Assembly: GCF_017876115.1 (NCBI RefSeq)
Contig: NZ_JAGINO010000011.1
Location: 62,001-126,000 of the forward strand
DNA length: 64,000 nucleotides
Direction: 5' to 3'
Origin: Azospirillum picis
Lineage (GTDB): Bacteria; Pseudomonadota; Alphaproteobacteria; Azospirillales; Azospirillaceae
Under the pieces are notes generated by a model. It was not told the DNA's origin. It did not search any database and was given only the letters and a program-made list of their open reading frames with translations. Position 1 is the first letter of the stretch. The number at the start of each line of letters is the position of its first letter. This document shows positions 42,551 through 51,481 of this stretch, one piece after another. Made by a program: the position numbers and the translations under genes.

Positions 42551-43288
42551 TCAAAGAGCGGTAAAACCGCCATCCACGGTGACCAGCGAACCGGTCATGA
42601 AGGCAGACGCGGGAGAGGCGAGGAAAGCGATCACTTCGGCGATTTCCTGCGGCTGTCCGACGCGGCCCAGGGGGTGGGCCGGACCATAGCTCGCCAGGGT
42701 GGCGCGGCTGTCCGGCACGATGTCCTCCAGGATGTCCGTCTCGACGACGCCTGGGGCGACAGCGTTGGCGCGGACGTTCCGATCCCCATATTCGACCGCG
42801 ATGACCTTCGTGAGTTGTGCAATCGCACCCTTGCTGGCTGCGTAGGCCGCCGTATCTTTCATCGCGACCTGCGCCACGATGGATGCGACGTTGACGATTG
42901 CTCCGCCGTTACCAGCGATCATCGCCCGTACTGCTTCGCGCGCATGGAGGAACGTACCCCGCGCGTTGACCGACATGACGCTGTCCCAATCTTCGATGGT
43001 CATGTCGATCAGCGGGCGGTTCATCGTCCGACCGGCATTGTTGACGAGGATGTCAAGGCCACCGAACCGTTCGAGGGCCAAGGCGACGCTGCGGCGGGCG
43101 GTCTCCTCCAAGGCGATGTCGCCCGTCAGCGTCACGATGCCGTCGGAGGAAAGCTCGTGGACTGTCTCGCTGATGTCTGTGGCCACGACGAGCGCCCCAC
43201 GGGCGCGCAACGTCATGGCGGTCGCCCGGCCGATCCCCCGGGCGGCACCCGTGACCAAGGCGATCCGGTTTTCAAGAGCTTGCTTCAT
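42551..43288 (-). CDS. SDR-family oxidoreductase (FabG-like, second of pair)
   Basis: A 245-aa classical SDR: IALVTGAARGIGRATAMTLRARGALVVATDIS (with Asp after strand 2, NAD preference), LVNNAGRTMN, NVASIVAQVAMKDTAAYAASKGAIAQLTK (Ser, Tyr, Lys) and VAPGVVETDI. The C-terminal end MTGSLVTVDGGFTAL is complete. The substrate is unknown. It forms an operon with the SDR at 41862, and the pair is probably controlled by the divergent LysR gene. Confidence 0.92.
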   Translation of the reverse strand: MKQALENRIALVTGAARGIGRATAMTLRARGALVVATDISETVHELSSDGIVTLTGDIALEETARRSVALALERFGGLDILVNNAGRTMNRPLIDMTIEDWDSVMSVNARGTFLHAREAVRAMIAGNGGAIVNVASIVAQVAMKDTAAYAASKGAIAQLTKVIAVEYGDRNVRANAVAPGVVETDILEDIVPDSRATLASYGPAHPLGRVGQPQEIAEVIAFLASPASAFMTGSLVTVDGGFTAL

Positions 43289-43385
43289 GGATGTCTCCTT
43301 CGCCGCTGAAGGTAGGCCATGGTGCGAGCCGCGATAATCCCGAGAGTATTTACAACATTGCGTAGCTTTGCTTCATAATCGTCGC

Positions 43386-44279
43386 ATGAAGCCCGCAGAT
43401 TTTGCCCGCATCCGCGCCTTCCTGGCGGTCGCCGAAACCCTCAGTTTTTCGCGCGCTGCCGAAGAACTCGGTATGACGTCCTCGGCCATCAGCCAGACGG
43501 TGAAGGCGCTGGAAGCCCATCTCGGGCAGCAGCTTTTCCAACGGACCACCCGCACGGTCACCCTGACCGACGCAGGGCTCCTCTTGCGGGAGCGGATGCG
43601 GCCGGCGCTTGACGAGATCGACCGCGCGCTGATCCAAAGCCGCGATGCGGCGGGTCGTCCGTCGGGGATCGTGCGCATCGTCTCGTTCCGTTCGGCAGGA
43701 GAGAAGTTCATCCTGCCGATCCTTCAGGACCTGCGACGCGATCTGCCCGAGGTGACGCTGGACATCACTTTGGATGATGGCTTGGATGACCCCGTCGCGG
43801 GCGGCTTCGATCTCGCCTTGCGGATAGGAGAGGTCATTGCGCGGGACATGATCGCCCTGCCCCTTGGCGGAGAGCTGCGTCAGATCGCCGTCGCGGCGCC
43901 CGATTATCTTTCCCGTCACGGGACGCCGGACCATCCGCGCGCGCTGTTGTCGCATGACTGCATCTGCTGGCGCTGGCCTGGTCAGCAGCATCCCTTTCCC
44001 TGGGAGTTCTTCGACAACGGCCGGTGGTTCTCCATTACGCCTTCCGGTGGGCTGATCGTCAACGACAAGCCGATGGCCCTGCAGATGGCACTGGCCGGGC
44101 TTGGAATCGCCTTCTGCATCGAAGAGACGGTCCGAAGCCATATCCAGACCGGCCGGCTGGTATCCCTGCTGGAGCAGTGGAGCGCCCCATTCCCAGGCTT
44201 CTACATTTGCTATCCGCGTCAACGCCAGATGCCCGCGGCGACCCGCGCCGTCATCGAGCGCATACGGGCAGGGACGTGA
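43386..44279 (+). CDS. LysR-family regulator of the SDR pair
   Basis: A 297-aa LysR protein: ARIRAFLAVAETLSFSRAAEELGMTSSAISQTVKALEAHLGQQLFQRTTR, then an effector domain with AVAAPDYLSRHGTPDHPRALLSHDCICWRWPGQQ. The MKPADF start at 43386 fits the family. It resembles the regulator at 4189-5100 over its full length, so these are paralogues with similar divergent SDR targets. Confidence 0.92.
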   Translation: MKPADFARIRAFLAVAETLSFSRAAEELGMTSSAISQTVKALEAHLGQQLFQRTTRTVTLTDAGLLLRERMRPALDEIDRALIQSRDAAGRPSGIVRIVSFRSAGEKFILPILQDLRRDLPEVTLDITLDDGLDDPVAGGFDLALRIGEVIARDMIALPLGGELRQIAVAAPDYLSRHGTPDHPRALLSHDCICWRWPGQQHPFPWEFFDNGRWFSITPSGGLIVNDKPMALQMALAGLGIAFCIEETVRSHIQTGRLVSLLEQWSAPFPGFYICYPRQRQMPAATRAVIERIRAGT

Positions 44280-44545
44280 CGGGAAGCAAGAGTGTTGCGT
44301 GATCGCTCACCAGATCACAGGATCTCGACGGCCGTTTGTGCCGCAAGGCAGTTGTCCGATTCACTCTTGAGGCGTGTTTGGCAATCGGAGACCCTGCCAA
44401 GGCCCCTGCCAAGGACCCTGTCAGCAGATCCTGGTGGCGGGCATGGAAGAGACGCGGTGCCATCCCGGCATCGCTTCGATGCACGGACATGGTCTGTTCA
44501 AGGAGCAGGAAATTAAACGCATTCAGCCATTTGCGAGGCGGCCGA

Positions 44546-45520
44546 TTGAAAGATGAGGCGAAGAGGACCGCGTCAGCCAGCGAAGCCGGTGAGGCTGCGG
44601 TCATTTCCGAATCCCCAGGCAAGTCTTCCGCGACGCGGCTCTATGCGATTCTTGCCCGGAATGCGCGCACCGGAGTGATCTTCCGGCGTGGGCCGTCCCG
44701 GCACGTCCAGTTGATCCGCTGGGATTTGCGTGACGACACGTTCGAGCATGGCCAGTGGTTCAAGGGCCGCATTTATGAACGGCGGTGCGACCTCTCCCCC
44801 TCGGGCAGGCTGCTGGTCTACTTCGCGGCGACCTACCGCCCTCCTTACGGAAGCTGGACGGCCTTGTCCGTGCCCCCTTGCTTCACCGCGCTGACGCTAT
44901 GGCCGAAGGGTGACGGCTGGGGCGGCGGCGGCATGTTCGAGGACGAGAAGACGCTGCTTCTCAACCATAGGATGGTCAGCCATCCGAACGGGTTCGAACT
45001 GGCCGAAGGTTTCCGGCTGGCTGCGGGCATGCAGGTGAAGCCGCTGGGAGAGAGGTCCGGTGGTGGCGAGGACAATCCGGTCAACTGGTGCATACGCAGC
45101 CGAGATGGCTGGCGCATGGTCGCCGAGGGCAAGGGTCGGAAGGGCGGGAGACGGGCGGGTGCCTTCTACACATTTGAAGCGCCGCAGATTGTCGAGAAAG
45201 AGGGGGTGGGCGGACGGCGGCTGCAGGAACTGCTTCATGCCATCGGGCGCCGGAAGGGTGCCTGGTACGACCTCACCCATCGCGTGCTCGATCGTGACGG
45301 ACGGGTGCTGGTTGACCTCCCTGGAAGTGACTGGGCCGATTGGGATGGCGGCGATCTTGTTTTCGCCCGCGACGGCTGCCTGTACCGGTTGCCTGAAAGC
45401 CACCTGCCTGAGAGCCACCTGAAGAACTGCGAGAAACCGGAGGCCGAGGCTTCCCGTCTGCTTCACGATTTCAGAAACGCCCGGTTCACCTCCATCCGGC
45501 CAACGGAGAAGCCATCATGA
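44546..45520 (+). CDS. Unknown protein, coupled to a small Cys-containing protein
   Basis: A 324-aa protein from a TTG at 44546 with GAGG seven bases before it. The frame is open from an ATG at 44336, but the first 70 codons do not look coding. The core (RLYAILARNARTGVIFRRGPSRHVQLIRWDLRDDTFEHGQWFKGRIYERRCDLSPSGRLLVYFAATY) is a sequence type I believe is common as a hypothetical protein in proteobacteria. No catalytic motif, membrane segment or signal peptide is visible. Its stop overlaps the start of the 42-aa gene at 45517 as ATGA, so the two are probably partners. Confidence 0.6.
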   Translation: MKDEAKRTASASEAGEAAVISESPGKSSATRLYAILARNARTGVIFRRGPSRHVQLIRWDLRDDTFEHGQWFKGRIYERRCDLSPSGRLLVYFAATYRPPYGSWTALSVPPCFTALTLWPKGDGWGGGGMFEDEKTLLLNHRMVSHPNGFELAEGFRLAAGMQVKPLGERSGGGEDNPVNWCIRSRDGWRMVAEGKGRKGGRRAGAFYTFEAPQIVEKEGVGGRRLQELLHAIGRRKGAWYDLTHRVLDRDGRVLVDLPGSDWADWDGGDLVFARDGCLYRLPESHLPESHLKNCEKPEAEASRLLHDFRNARFTSIRPTEKPS

Positions 45521-45645
45521 CGGATGATGATTTCGATGCGGACGCTGGCCCGGATCATTCATCGGCATTTTGGCACGGTTGCCCGAAGCCGGCGGACGGG
45601 ACCCCTTGGCCTTGTCAGGATTGCGGCGCCCGGTTTGGCGGGTAA
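45517..45645 (+). CDS. Small 42-aa Cys-containing protein, translationally coupled
   Basis: The ATG at 45517 overlaps the TGA of the 44546 gene. GGAG lies about 7 nt upstream (45505). The product begins MTDDDFDADAGPDHSSAFWH and continues GCPKPADGTPWPCQDCGARFGG before TAA at 45643. His20, Cys22, Cys33 and Cys36 look like a possible zinc ribbon. Size is below the usual gene-calling cut-off. The coupling and Cys pattern support a real gene. Confidence 0.6.
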   Translation: MTDDDFDADAGPDHSSAFWHGCPKPADGTPWPCQDCGARFGG

Positions 45646-45806
45646 TCAGGAACCACCCCTCGACCGATGCGTTGGGCGCGCCTTCTGGCAAAGGGAGGTA
45701 GGCTCGCCCCGCCGACCAACAAAGGGGCCGGATAGCAGCACTGGACACCACCGCTGGACATTCTGCCACTGGTGGAGAGCTCTGAACGATCCGGGGAGCG
45801 CCGCAG
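45646..45806. other. Convergent intergenic region; no feature recognised
   Basis: It separates the small Cys protein (plus) from the methyltransferase (minus). No strong hairpin or coding pattern was seen. Confidence 0.4.
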
Positions 45807-46406
45807 TCATCTCCCCCTCTCAAGAACAACAAAAGTCCAGTGGATGTCTGACCGCCCCAGCATATCGTTTCGCTTTGCAACATGGACCTCGCTCAGCCCG
45901 TGCAAACCCGCAAGCTCAATTGTTTCAGCCGCCGAGACTTCGAACATCCTCCGTCCTTGAGGAACCGGACCATGGCGCAGTGACATGCTGATTCGGCCAT
46001 GCGGATTGAGGAGTCCCGCCAACGATCTCATTGCTGTTCGCCGTTCCTCGCTGTCCAGGTGCATCCATACAGCCGTCAAAAGGATCAGGTCGAAGCGCTC
46101 CTTTCGATGATGAAGCTGCGCGAGATCAGGAAGATGGTCGTCGATCCATTCAATGGGTTTATCACCATGAAGGCGCATTCCTTCCCGTCGCAGCGCATCG
46201 GTCGGCTCCACGGCAACGACCCTGTGGCCGATCACGGTGAGCGCTGCGGCGTCGCGACCCGACCCAGCCCCGACGTCGAGGATCCGCGCCGGTGGGGAGG
46301 GAAAGAGATGCATCACCTCATGGTGAACATCGCCAAACGTGATGCTCTCATACTGTTCGGCCAGGGCCGGCGCATCGTTGCCGTACCCTTGGGTTCCTTC
46401 GATCAT
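45807..46406 (-). CDS. Class I SAM-dependent methyltransferase
   Basis: A 199-aa methyltransferase: motif I ARILDVGAGSGRDAAALTVIGHRVVAVEPTD with the acidic end of strand 2, motif post-I DLAQLHHRKERFDLILLTAVWMHLD, and GLLNPHGRISMSLRHGP. The fold is complete. The substrate is unknown; the short size fits tellurite-resistance/TehB-like or small-molecule methyltransferases. It lies alone, convergent with the small Cys gene. Confidence 0.88.
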   Translation of the reverse strand: MIEGTQGYGNDAPALAEQYESITFGDVHHEVMHLFPSPPARILDVGAGSGRDAAALTVIGHRVVAVEPTDALRREGMRLHGDKPIEWIDDHLPDLAQLHHRKERFDLILLTAVWMHLDSEERRTAMRSLAGLLNPHGRISMSLRHGPVPQGRRMFEVSAAETIELAGLHGLSEVHVAKRNDMLGRSDIHWTFVVLERGR

Positions 46407-46450
46407 CAGTTCCTCTCCAGTCCCGCCGGGTGGTTATCGGATCGCCGGGC

Positions 46451-46545
46451 ATGAGCATGTCCACCAGCAAGCACCACGGCTTCCGATTTCCGGCCACAGT
46501 CGTCAACGAGGCTGTGTGCCTGTATCCGGTGTTGTCAAGCCGCGT
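46451..46545 (+). pseudogene. Possible IS6-family transposase N-terminal remnant
   Basis: MSMSTSKHHGFRFPATVVNEAVCLYP resembles the start of IS6-type transposases (KxxRFPxEVIxxAVxLY). The following residues no longer fit and the frame is lost in the palindromic repeat at 46571. No other IS6 part or terminal repeat was found. Confidence 0.4.
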
Positions 46546-46570
46546 CCCTCAGCGCCTCAGGGCGATCGCA

Positions 46571-46600
46571 TGTAGCTCCCTCTCCCAGGGCGGGAGAGGG
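46571..46600. repeat. Intergenic palindrome element
   Basis: CTCCCTCTCCCAGGGCGGGAGAGGG-type hairpin: CCCTCTCCC pairs with GGGAGAGGG across a short AGGGC loop. It is a member of the family described at 4072-4181. Confidence 0.75.
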
Positions 46601-46636
46601 CGATTATTGCCATAGGCGATAGCCGTCCTCGGCGCC

Positions 46637-47740
46637 TCACCCCAGCAGCCCCACCACTTCCACCCCGCGTTCCGCGCACAGGCTCTCCAGCATCCCGATG
46701 GTCGCCGTGCTCAGCGGAATCCCCTCCGCCAGACGCGCTGCCCGCGTCCGCCGCTCCGGCTCGCCCGGCAACAGCACCCCTTCCGTGCCTGCCGCCGCCG
46801 GGGTGTCCCGCACATAGGCCACGATGTCGTCCACGCCGTCCGCCCACTGCGCGTTGCCGCCGCGCGCCGGGTCGAAGACGATGGCGAACATGTTGTTCAT
46901 CACCCGCGCCGCCTCCTGGTGCGGTGGCGTGCCGGGCATGGCCGCAGCCAGCGCGCCGGCCAGCACGTCGCACATCAGCGCGAGGCCGAACCCCTTGTGG
47001 CCGCCCAGCGGCAGCAGGGCGCCGGTCGGCTCTTCGAACATCACCGCCGGGTCGCGTGTTGGATTTCCCTGTGCGTCGAGCACCAGGCCGGGCGCCATCT
47101 CCTGGCCCTTGGCCATCGCCACCCGGCACTTGCCGACCGCGACGGCGCTGGTGGCGAAATCCAGCACGAGGGCAGGGGTGGCCTGCGTCGCCGGAACGGC
47201 GATGCAGATCGGGTTGGTGCCCAGCCGTGCCCGCAGCCCGTCATGCGGCGCCACCATCGGCCGGCTCGCGACATTGACGAAGGCGATGCAGACCAGCCCG
47301 GCGGCGGAGCACTGCTCGCCATAGGATCCCACCCGGCCGATATGGTGGGTGTCGCGCAACGACAGCGCCGCCAAGCCGTCGCGGCGCGCCCGCGCGATGG
47401 CGATGTCCATCGCCTCCCGCGCGATCGCCTGCCCATAGCCGTTGCCGCCGCCCACCGCCAGGAAGGGGCCGGACTCGCCGATCACCGCCGCGTGCTGGTT
47501 GGGCCGCAGGAAGCCGCCGGCGATGGCGCCCATATACAGCCCCAGCATGCCGACGCCGTGGCTGTCATGCCCGCGCAGGTTTGCCTCCACCAGATGATCG
47601 GCGACGATCCGCGCCTCGTCGGCATCGCTGCCGGCGGCCCGCAGCAGGCGCCGCACCGCCTCGGCCAGATGCTCCGCCGTTACCTTGCGGATGCCGGGGC
47701 CGGCGCTGCCGGCGGCGGGAGTGCTGGCGCTGTCGCTCAT
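46637..47740 (-). CDS. Malate/L-lactate dehydrogenase-family protein (YlbC-type)
   Basis: A 367-aa member of the NAD(P)-dependent malate/L-lactate/sulfolactate dehydrogenase family. Visible are the substrate site HDSHGVGMLGLY (His, His), NGYGQAIAREAMDIAIARA, SLRDTHHIGRVGSYGE, LGTNPICIAVPA and LDFATSAVAVGKCRVA. The start at 47740 (MSDSAS) has GAGAGGA five bases upstream; upstream in-frame codons are rejected. No partner genes are nearby. The true 2-oxo acid or imine substrate is unknown. Confidence 0.9.
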   Translation of the reverse strand: MSDSASTPAAGSAGPGIRKVTAEHLAEAVRRLLRAAGSDADEARIVADHLVEANLRGHDSHGVGMLGLYMGAIAGGFLRPNQHAAVIGESGPFLAVGGGNGYGQAIAREAMDIAIARARRDGLAALSLRDTHHIGRVGSYGEQCSAAGLVCIAFVNVASRPMVAPHDGLRARLGTNPICIAVPATQATPALVLDFATSAVAVGKCRVAMAKGQEMAPGLVLDAQGNPTRDPAVMFEEPTGALLPLGGHKGFGLALMCDVLAGALAAAMPGTPPHQEAARVMNNMFAIVFDPARGGNAQWADGVDDIVAYVRDTPAAAGTEGVLLPGEPERRTRAARLAEGIPLSTATIGMLESLCAERGVEVVGLLG

Positions 47741-48240
47741 CTCGTCCTCTCCAATCCCGCGGCCCGTCCCGGACCGAACCGGTGATCCAATCCGTTCCCC
47801 CGAGCCGGGGGCACCTGCGTTCGCACCGCGATCCTGCGGGCGGCTGCTATTTGGACGCGAGTTTCGCAATCGAAACAAGGGGGAGATGACGCAAGGCCGC
47901 CGCCTTGTGCCTGCTCCCCGCACAGGGTCGTCCCATCATCCGGCCGCCTCGGAGGAAGAGGCCGATATCCTGCAGGAAAGCCGCGCGTCCTGTTCGCTTG
48001 ACCCACAGCAACAGCCTCATCCGATGGCCGCCTGCCGTGCAGGCAGCGCTGCCCCGGCCGGCGAGCGGCACTACAGCAGCGTCCAACAGCGCGGCGGGCA
48101 GGCGATTGTGCTTGAAGGAATGCCATTATGGTTGATGGAGATTAATTTTCCTGTCGATATTTGAGTCATCAATACAGATTGACGCCAATAAGTTGCCGAA
48201 GCCATCATGTTTTGGTCGCAAACAAACCAGGGGGCAGGTC
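47741..48240. other. 500-bp intergenic region without a convincing gene
   Basis: It begins GC-rich and becomes AT-rich after about 48120, as expected for a promoter of the small gene at 48241. A 93-codon open frame (47886-48164) with no recognised motif is not called. Confidence 0.5.
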
Positions 48241-48432
48241 ATGTCGGTTGATCCGGAAACTGTCGTGAAGGTCGCTGAAGTTGGTACCGATGCCGCCGAA
48301 GGCGCCGAGGATGGCGCGGAACTCGGCGCCGAGATCGGCACCCTGATCGATCCGCTGGGCGGCGAAGCCGTCGGTGCCGTGGTCGGCGGCGCCCTCGGCG
48401 GCGCAGCGAATGCCCTCAAGGACTTGGTGTAA
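48241..48432 (+). CDS. Small Gly/Ala-rich peptide, bacteriocin-like
   Basis: A 63-aa product: MSVDPETVVKVAEVGTDAAEGAEDGAELGAEIGTLIDPLG and then GGEAVGAVVGGALGGAANALKDLV. The last part (GAVVGGALGGAANAL) is a glycine-zipper helix as in class II bacteriocins and membrane-active small proteins. The acidic leader ends in LGGEA, with a possible double-Gly processing point. AGGGGGCAGG precedes the ATG and a strong hairpin follows the stop. No transporter or immunity gene is visible. It could also be a stress or membrane small protein. Confidence 0.65.
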   Translation: MSVDPETVVKVAEVGTDAAEGAEDGAELGAEIGTLIDPLGGEAVGAVVGGALGGAANALKDLV

Positions 48433-48450
48433 CGGCCTCCTAGACGCGAC

Positions 48451-48476
48451 AAGGGCCGCCCCGCGGGACGGCCCTT
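48451..48476 (+). terminator. Hairpin terminator after the Gly-rich peptide gene
   Basis: AAGGGCCG (48451-48458) and CGGCCCTT (48469-48476) pair perfectly with a GC-rich loop. It starts 19 bp after the stop at 48432. The T tract is only TT, so efficiency is uncertain. Confidence 0.65.
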
Positions 48477-48704
48477 CCGGCGCATGGCGCATCATGGCGC
48501 TTTGGGGACGCTTGGGCGTGATCCGCCCAGGCGTCTCTTTGCGTTCCGGGCGGGAAAGCCGATGTCCCGCACGATGTCCCGCACCGCGACCGGCTCCACA
48601 TGCAGGCTCCATCGCCCAGCCCGCTCGCCGGCCGTGCGGCCGGTCGGAGCCCCGGCCCGAGGCATGGGACCGCCGGCATCATGCCTTCGCCCCCGGCCCG
48701 GTTC

Positions 48705-48917
48705 TCAGCAGCAGCCGGCCTTGCCCGCGCCGTAGCGGGCGCCCATCCGGTTGTCGAGGAACTCGCTGTAGCTCATCACCGGCTTGTCCGGGTGCCGGTC
48801 CTGCATGTGGGCGACATAGGTGTCGTAATCGGGCACCCCGACCATCAGCTTTGCGGTCTGCTCGAACAAGCCGCGGAACCGGCTGAGGTTGCTTCTCATG
48901 CTGCTCATGTTGCCCAT
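48705..48917 (-). CDS. ybdD: YbdD/YjiX-family small protein
   Basis: A 70-aa protein of the DUF466 family: FRGLFEQTAKLMVGVPDYDTYVAHMQDRHPDKPVMSYSEFLDNRMGARYG, and a C-terminal GKAGCC tail. It is nearly always encoded downstream of cstA/btsT, as here. Its function with the pyruvate/peptide transporter is not settled. The start MGNMSSMRSN at 48917 has GGGAGG seven bases upstream; Met codons at 48908 and 48899 are alternatives. Confidence 0.92.
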   Translation of the reverse strand: MGNMSSMRSNLSRFRGLFEQTAKLMVGVPDYDTYVAHMQDRHPDKPVMSYSEFLDNRMGARYGAGKAGCC

Positions 48918-48981
48918 GCGGCGGCCTCCCGGACGAGTGGCATCGGTGTGGCCCCGGCGCGGCACGGGGCCATGGTCGTGG

Positions 48982-51048
48982 TCAATCCCCGGCCCCGGCG
49001 GTGACGCCGCTCGCCGGGATCTCGCGTGCCGTCGGCCGGTCGCTGCGCAGCGCCAGCAGGCAGGAGCGGATGCCGAAGAACAGCACCGCCAGCACCACCA
49101 GCACGAACAGCGACGCCAGCGCCGCGTCGAGGTAGTCGTTGAAGATCACCTGGCGCATCTGCTCCATCGACGTCGCCGGCGCCAGCAGCTTGCCTTCCGC
49201 GGCGGCGGCGCTGAACCGTTCGGCATGGGCGAGGAATCCGACCGTCGGGTTGGCGTGGAACACCTTCTGGACGCCGGCCGTCAGGGTGCAGATCAGCAGC
49301 CACACCGCTGGCACCATGGTCACCCAGGCGTAGCGCTCGCGCTTCATCTTGAACAGCACCACCGTGGCCAGGATCAGCGCGATGCCCGCCAGCATCTGGT
49401 TGGAGATGCCGAACAGCGGCCAGAAGGTGTTGATGCCGCCCAGCGGATCGACCACGCCCTGGTACAGGATGTAGCCCCAGGCGGCGACGCACAGCGCGGT
49501 GGCGATCAGGTTGCCGGCCCACGACGCCGTCTGCTGCAGTGGCTTGAAGAAGACGCCCAGCAGGTCCTGCAGCATGAAGCGGCCGGCGCGGGTGCCCGCA
49601 TCGACGGCGGTCAGGATGAACAGCGCCTCGAACAGGATGGCGAAATGGTACCAGAACGCCATCATCGCCTTGCCGCCGAACAGCTCGGAGAAGATGTGCG
49701 CCATGCCGACCGCCAGCGTCGGGGCGCCGCCGGCCCGCGACAGGATGCTCACCTCGCCGACGTCTGTCGCCATCTGGTGGATCATCTCGGGCGTGATGAC
49801 GAAGCCCCAGTTGTTGATCACCTGGGCGGCGGCCTCGGCCGTGGTGCCCAGCACCGCCGGCGGGCTGTTCATCGCGAAATAGACGCCGGGCTCGATACAG
49901 GAGGCGGCGACCAGCGCCATGATGGCGACGAAGGATTCGGTCAGCATGCCGCCATAGCCGATGAAGCGGGCCTGGACCTCGTTCTCCACCATCTTCGGCG
50001 TGGTGCCCGACGAGATCAGGGCATGGAATCCCGACACCGCGCCGCAGGCGATGGTGATGAACAGGAACGGGAACAGGCTGCCCGACCACACCGGCCCTGT
50101 GCCGTCGATGAAGCGGGTGACGCTCGGCATCTTCAGCGGCGGCGCCACCAGCAGGATGCACAGCGCCAGCACCACGATGGTGCCGACCTTCAGGAAGGTC
50201 GAGAGATAGTCGCGCGGCGCCAGCAGCAGCCACACCGGCAGCACCGATGCGACGAAGCCGTAGCCGATCAGGATCCAGGTGATCTGGATGCCGGTCAGGG
50301 TGAACAGCGGCGCCAGCGTCTCGCTCTGGGCGACCTGGCCGCCCATCAGGATCGAGCCGATCAGCAGGACGAACCCGATGACCGAGATCTCGCCGATCCG
50401 CCCGGGGCGGATGAAGCGCATGTAGACGCCCATGAACAGCGCGATCGGGACGGTGGCGGCGACCGTGAAGAAGCCCCACGGGCTGTTGGTGAGCGCCTTC
50501 ACCACCACCAGCGCCAGCACCGCCAGGATGATCACCATGATCATGAAGGTGCCGAACAGCGCGATCACGCCGGGGATCTCCCCCAGCTCCGACTTGATCA
50601 ACTCGCCCAGCGACCGGCCGTCGCGGCGCATCGAGATGAACAGGACCATGAAATCCTGCACCGCCCCGGCGATCACGACGCCGGCCAGGATCCACAGCAT
50701 GCCCGGCAGGTAGCCCATCTGGGCCGCCAGCACCGGGCCGACCAGCGGGCCGGCGCCGGCGATGGCGGCGAAATGGTGCCCGAACAGCACGTACTGGTTG
50801 GTCGGCACATAGTCCAGCCCGTCATTGTGGCGGGCGGCCGGCGTCGGCCGGTTCGGGTCCAGCCGCATGACGCGGTTGGCGATGAACAGGCTGTAGTAGC
50901 GGTAAGAGATCAGGTAGGTGCAGACGGCGGCCACGACCACCCACAGGGCGTTGATGGTCTCGCCTCTGGCCAGCGCCACCGTGCCGAGCGAAACCGCTCC
51001 CAGCACGGCGACGATCAGCCATGGAACATGGTTGACGATGCGCGACAT
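48982..51048 (-). CDS. cstA: Carbon starvation protein A (pyruvate/peptide symporter)
   Basis: A 688-aa membrane transporter of the CstA/BtsT family, known for pyruvate or peptide uptake in starvation. Multiple hydrophobic segments span its length. Family marks: YYSLFIANRVMRLDPNRPTPAARHNDGLDYVPTNQYVLFGHHFAAIAGAGPLVGPVLAAQMGYLPGMLWI, DFMVLFISMRRDGRSLGELI, and GVVDPLGGINTFWPLFGISNQMLAGIAL. The start MSRIVNHVPW (51048) has GGAGGAG 5 nt upstream. An operon with ybdD follows. The C-terminal helices are complete. Confidence 0.95.
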   Translation of the reverse strand: MSRIVNHVPWLIVAVLGAVSLGTVALARGETINALWVVVAAVCTYLISYRYYSLFIANRVMRLDPNRPTPAARHNDGLDYVPTNQYVLFGHHFAAIAGAGPLVGPVLAAQMGYLPGMLWILAGVVIAGAVQDFMVLFISMRRDGRSLGELIKSELGEIPGVIALFGTFMIMVIILAVLALVVVKALTNSPWGFFTVAATVPIALFMGVYMRFIRPGRIGEISVIGFVLLIGSILMGGQVAQSETLAPLFTLTGIQITWILIGYGFVASVLPVWLLLAPRDYLSTFLKVGTIVVLALCILLVAPPLKMPSVTRFIDGTGPVWSGSLFPFLFITIACGAVSGFHALISSGTTPKMVENEVQARFIGYGGMLTESFVAIMALVAASCIEPGVYFAMNSPPAVLGTTAEAAAQVINNWGFVITPEMIHQMATDVGEVSILSRAGGAPTLAVGMAHIFSELFGGKAMMAFWYHFAILFEALFILTAVDAGTRAGRFMLQDLLGVFFKPLQQTASWAGNLIATALCVAAWGYILYQGVVDPLGGINTFWPLFGISNQMLAGIALILATVVLFKMKRERYAWVTMVPAVWLLICTLTAGVQKVFHANPTVGFLAHAERFSAAAAEGKLLAPATSMEQMRQVIFNDYLDAALASLFVLVVLAVLFFGIRSCLLALRSDRPTAREIPASGVTAGAGD

Positions 51049-51481
51049 GCGTACTCCTCCCAAACGATGCCGTATCGCCGGGTGAGCGCCATCGTCCTGA
51101 TCGAAGTAACGAAACGGAAGCGGGACCCCGGCAGATCAGCGGGGCAAATCATCGCTCCAAGCGGCCGTCGCGGAAAGCGGAAATCAAACCATTGCAACCA
51201 AATGCAGCAGAATGCCGCCGTCCTATGAGGAAGGGCAGCCATCCGTCAGAGCAACATACGCATGCTAACCTTGATCTTCACCGTGACTTGCCGGCGACCC
51301 CGCGACTGCCCCCGCCCCAACCCTTCTCCCACCTATCCTCCCCCGCCTAGCGGGGAGGATAGGTGGGGACAATGTCGTGTGCATCAGGTCGTGCAACAGG
51401 CGGAGGAGGAGCGGGGAGGAGGCAGGCGTGCCGACGCCGGCGCCGCGGTTACCGTCCGGGAGAGCTGGACGGTCCCGCCCT
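51049..51481. other. Intergenic region with a 17-bp stem palindrome
   Basis: CCCACCTATCCTCCCC (from 51328) pairs with GGGGAGGATAGGTGGG (to 51367), with one extra C on the left and a short CGCCTAGCG loop. The rest holds no gene; 51064-51240 is the cstA promoter side with no recognised site. Confidence 0.7.

Noticed and set aside
45515-45883. Minus-strand 122-codon frame at the end of the unknown gene
   Set aside because: It covers the 42-aa Cys gene and the methyltransferase end on the opposite strand and shows no motif or ribosome site.
47886-48164. 93-codon plus-strand frame in the gap before the Gly-rich peptide
   Set aside because: The GGGGGAG is too close to the ATG and the product (Gln/Ser-rich, no motif) does not look conserved.
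48889-51228. Plus-strand 779-codon frame over cstA
   Set aside because: It is the antisense shadow of a clear CstA transporter; its Gln/His/Arg-rich product has no domain.
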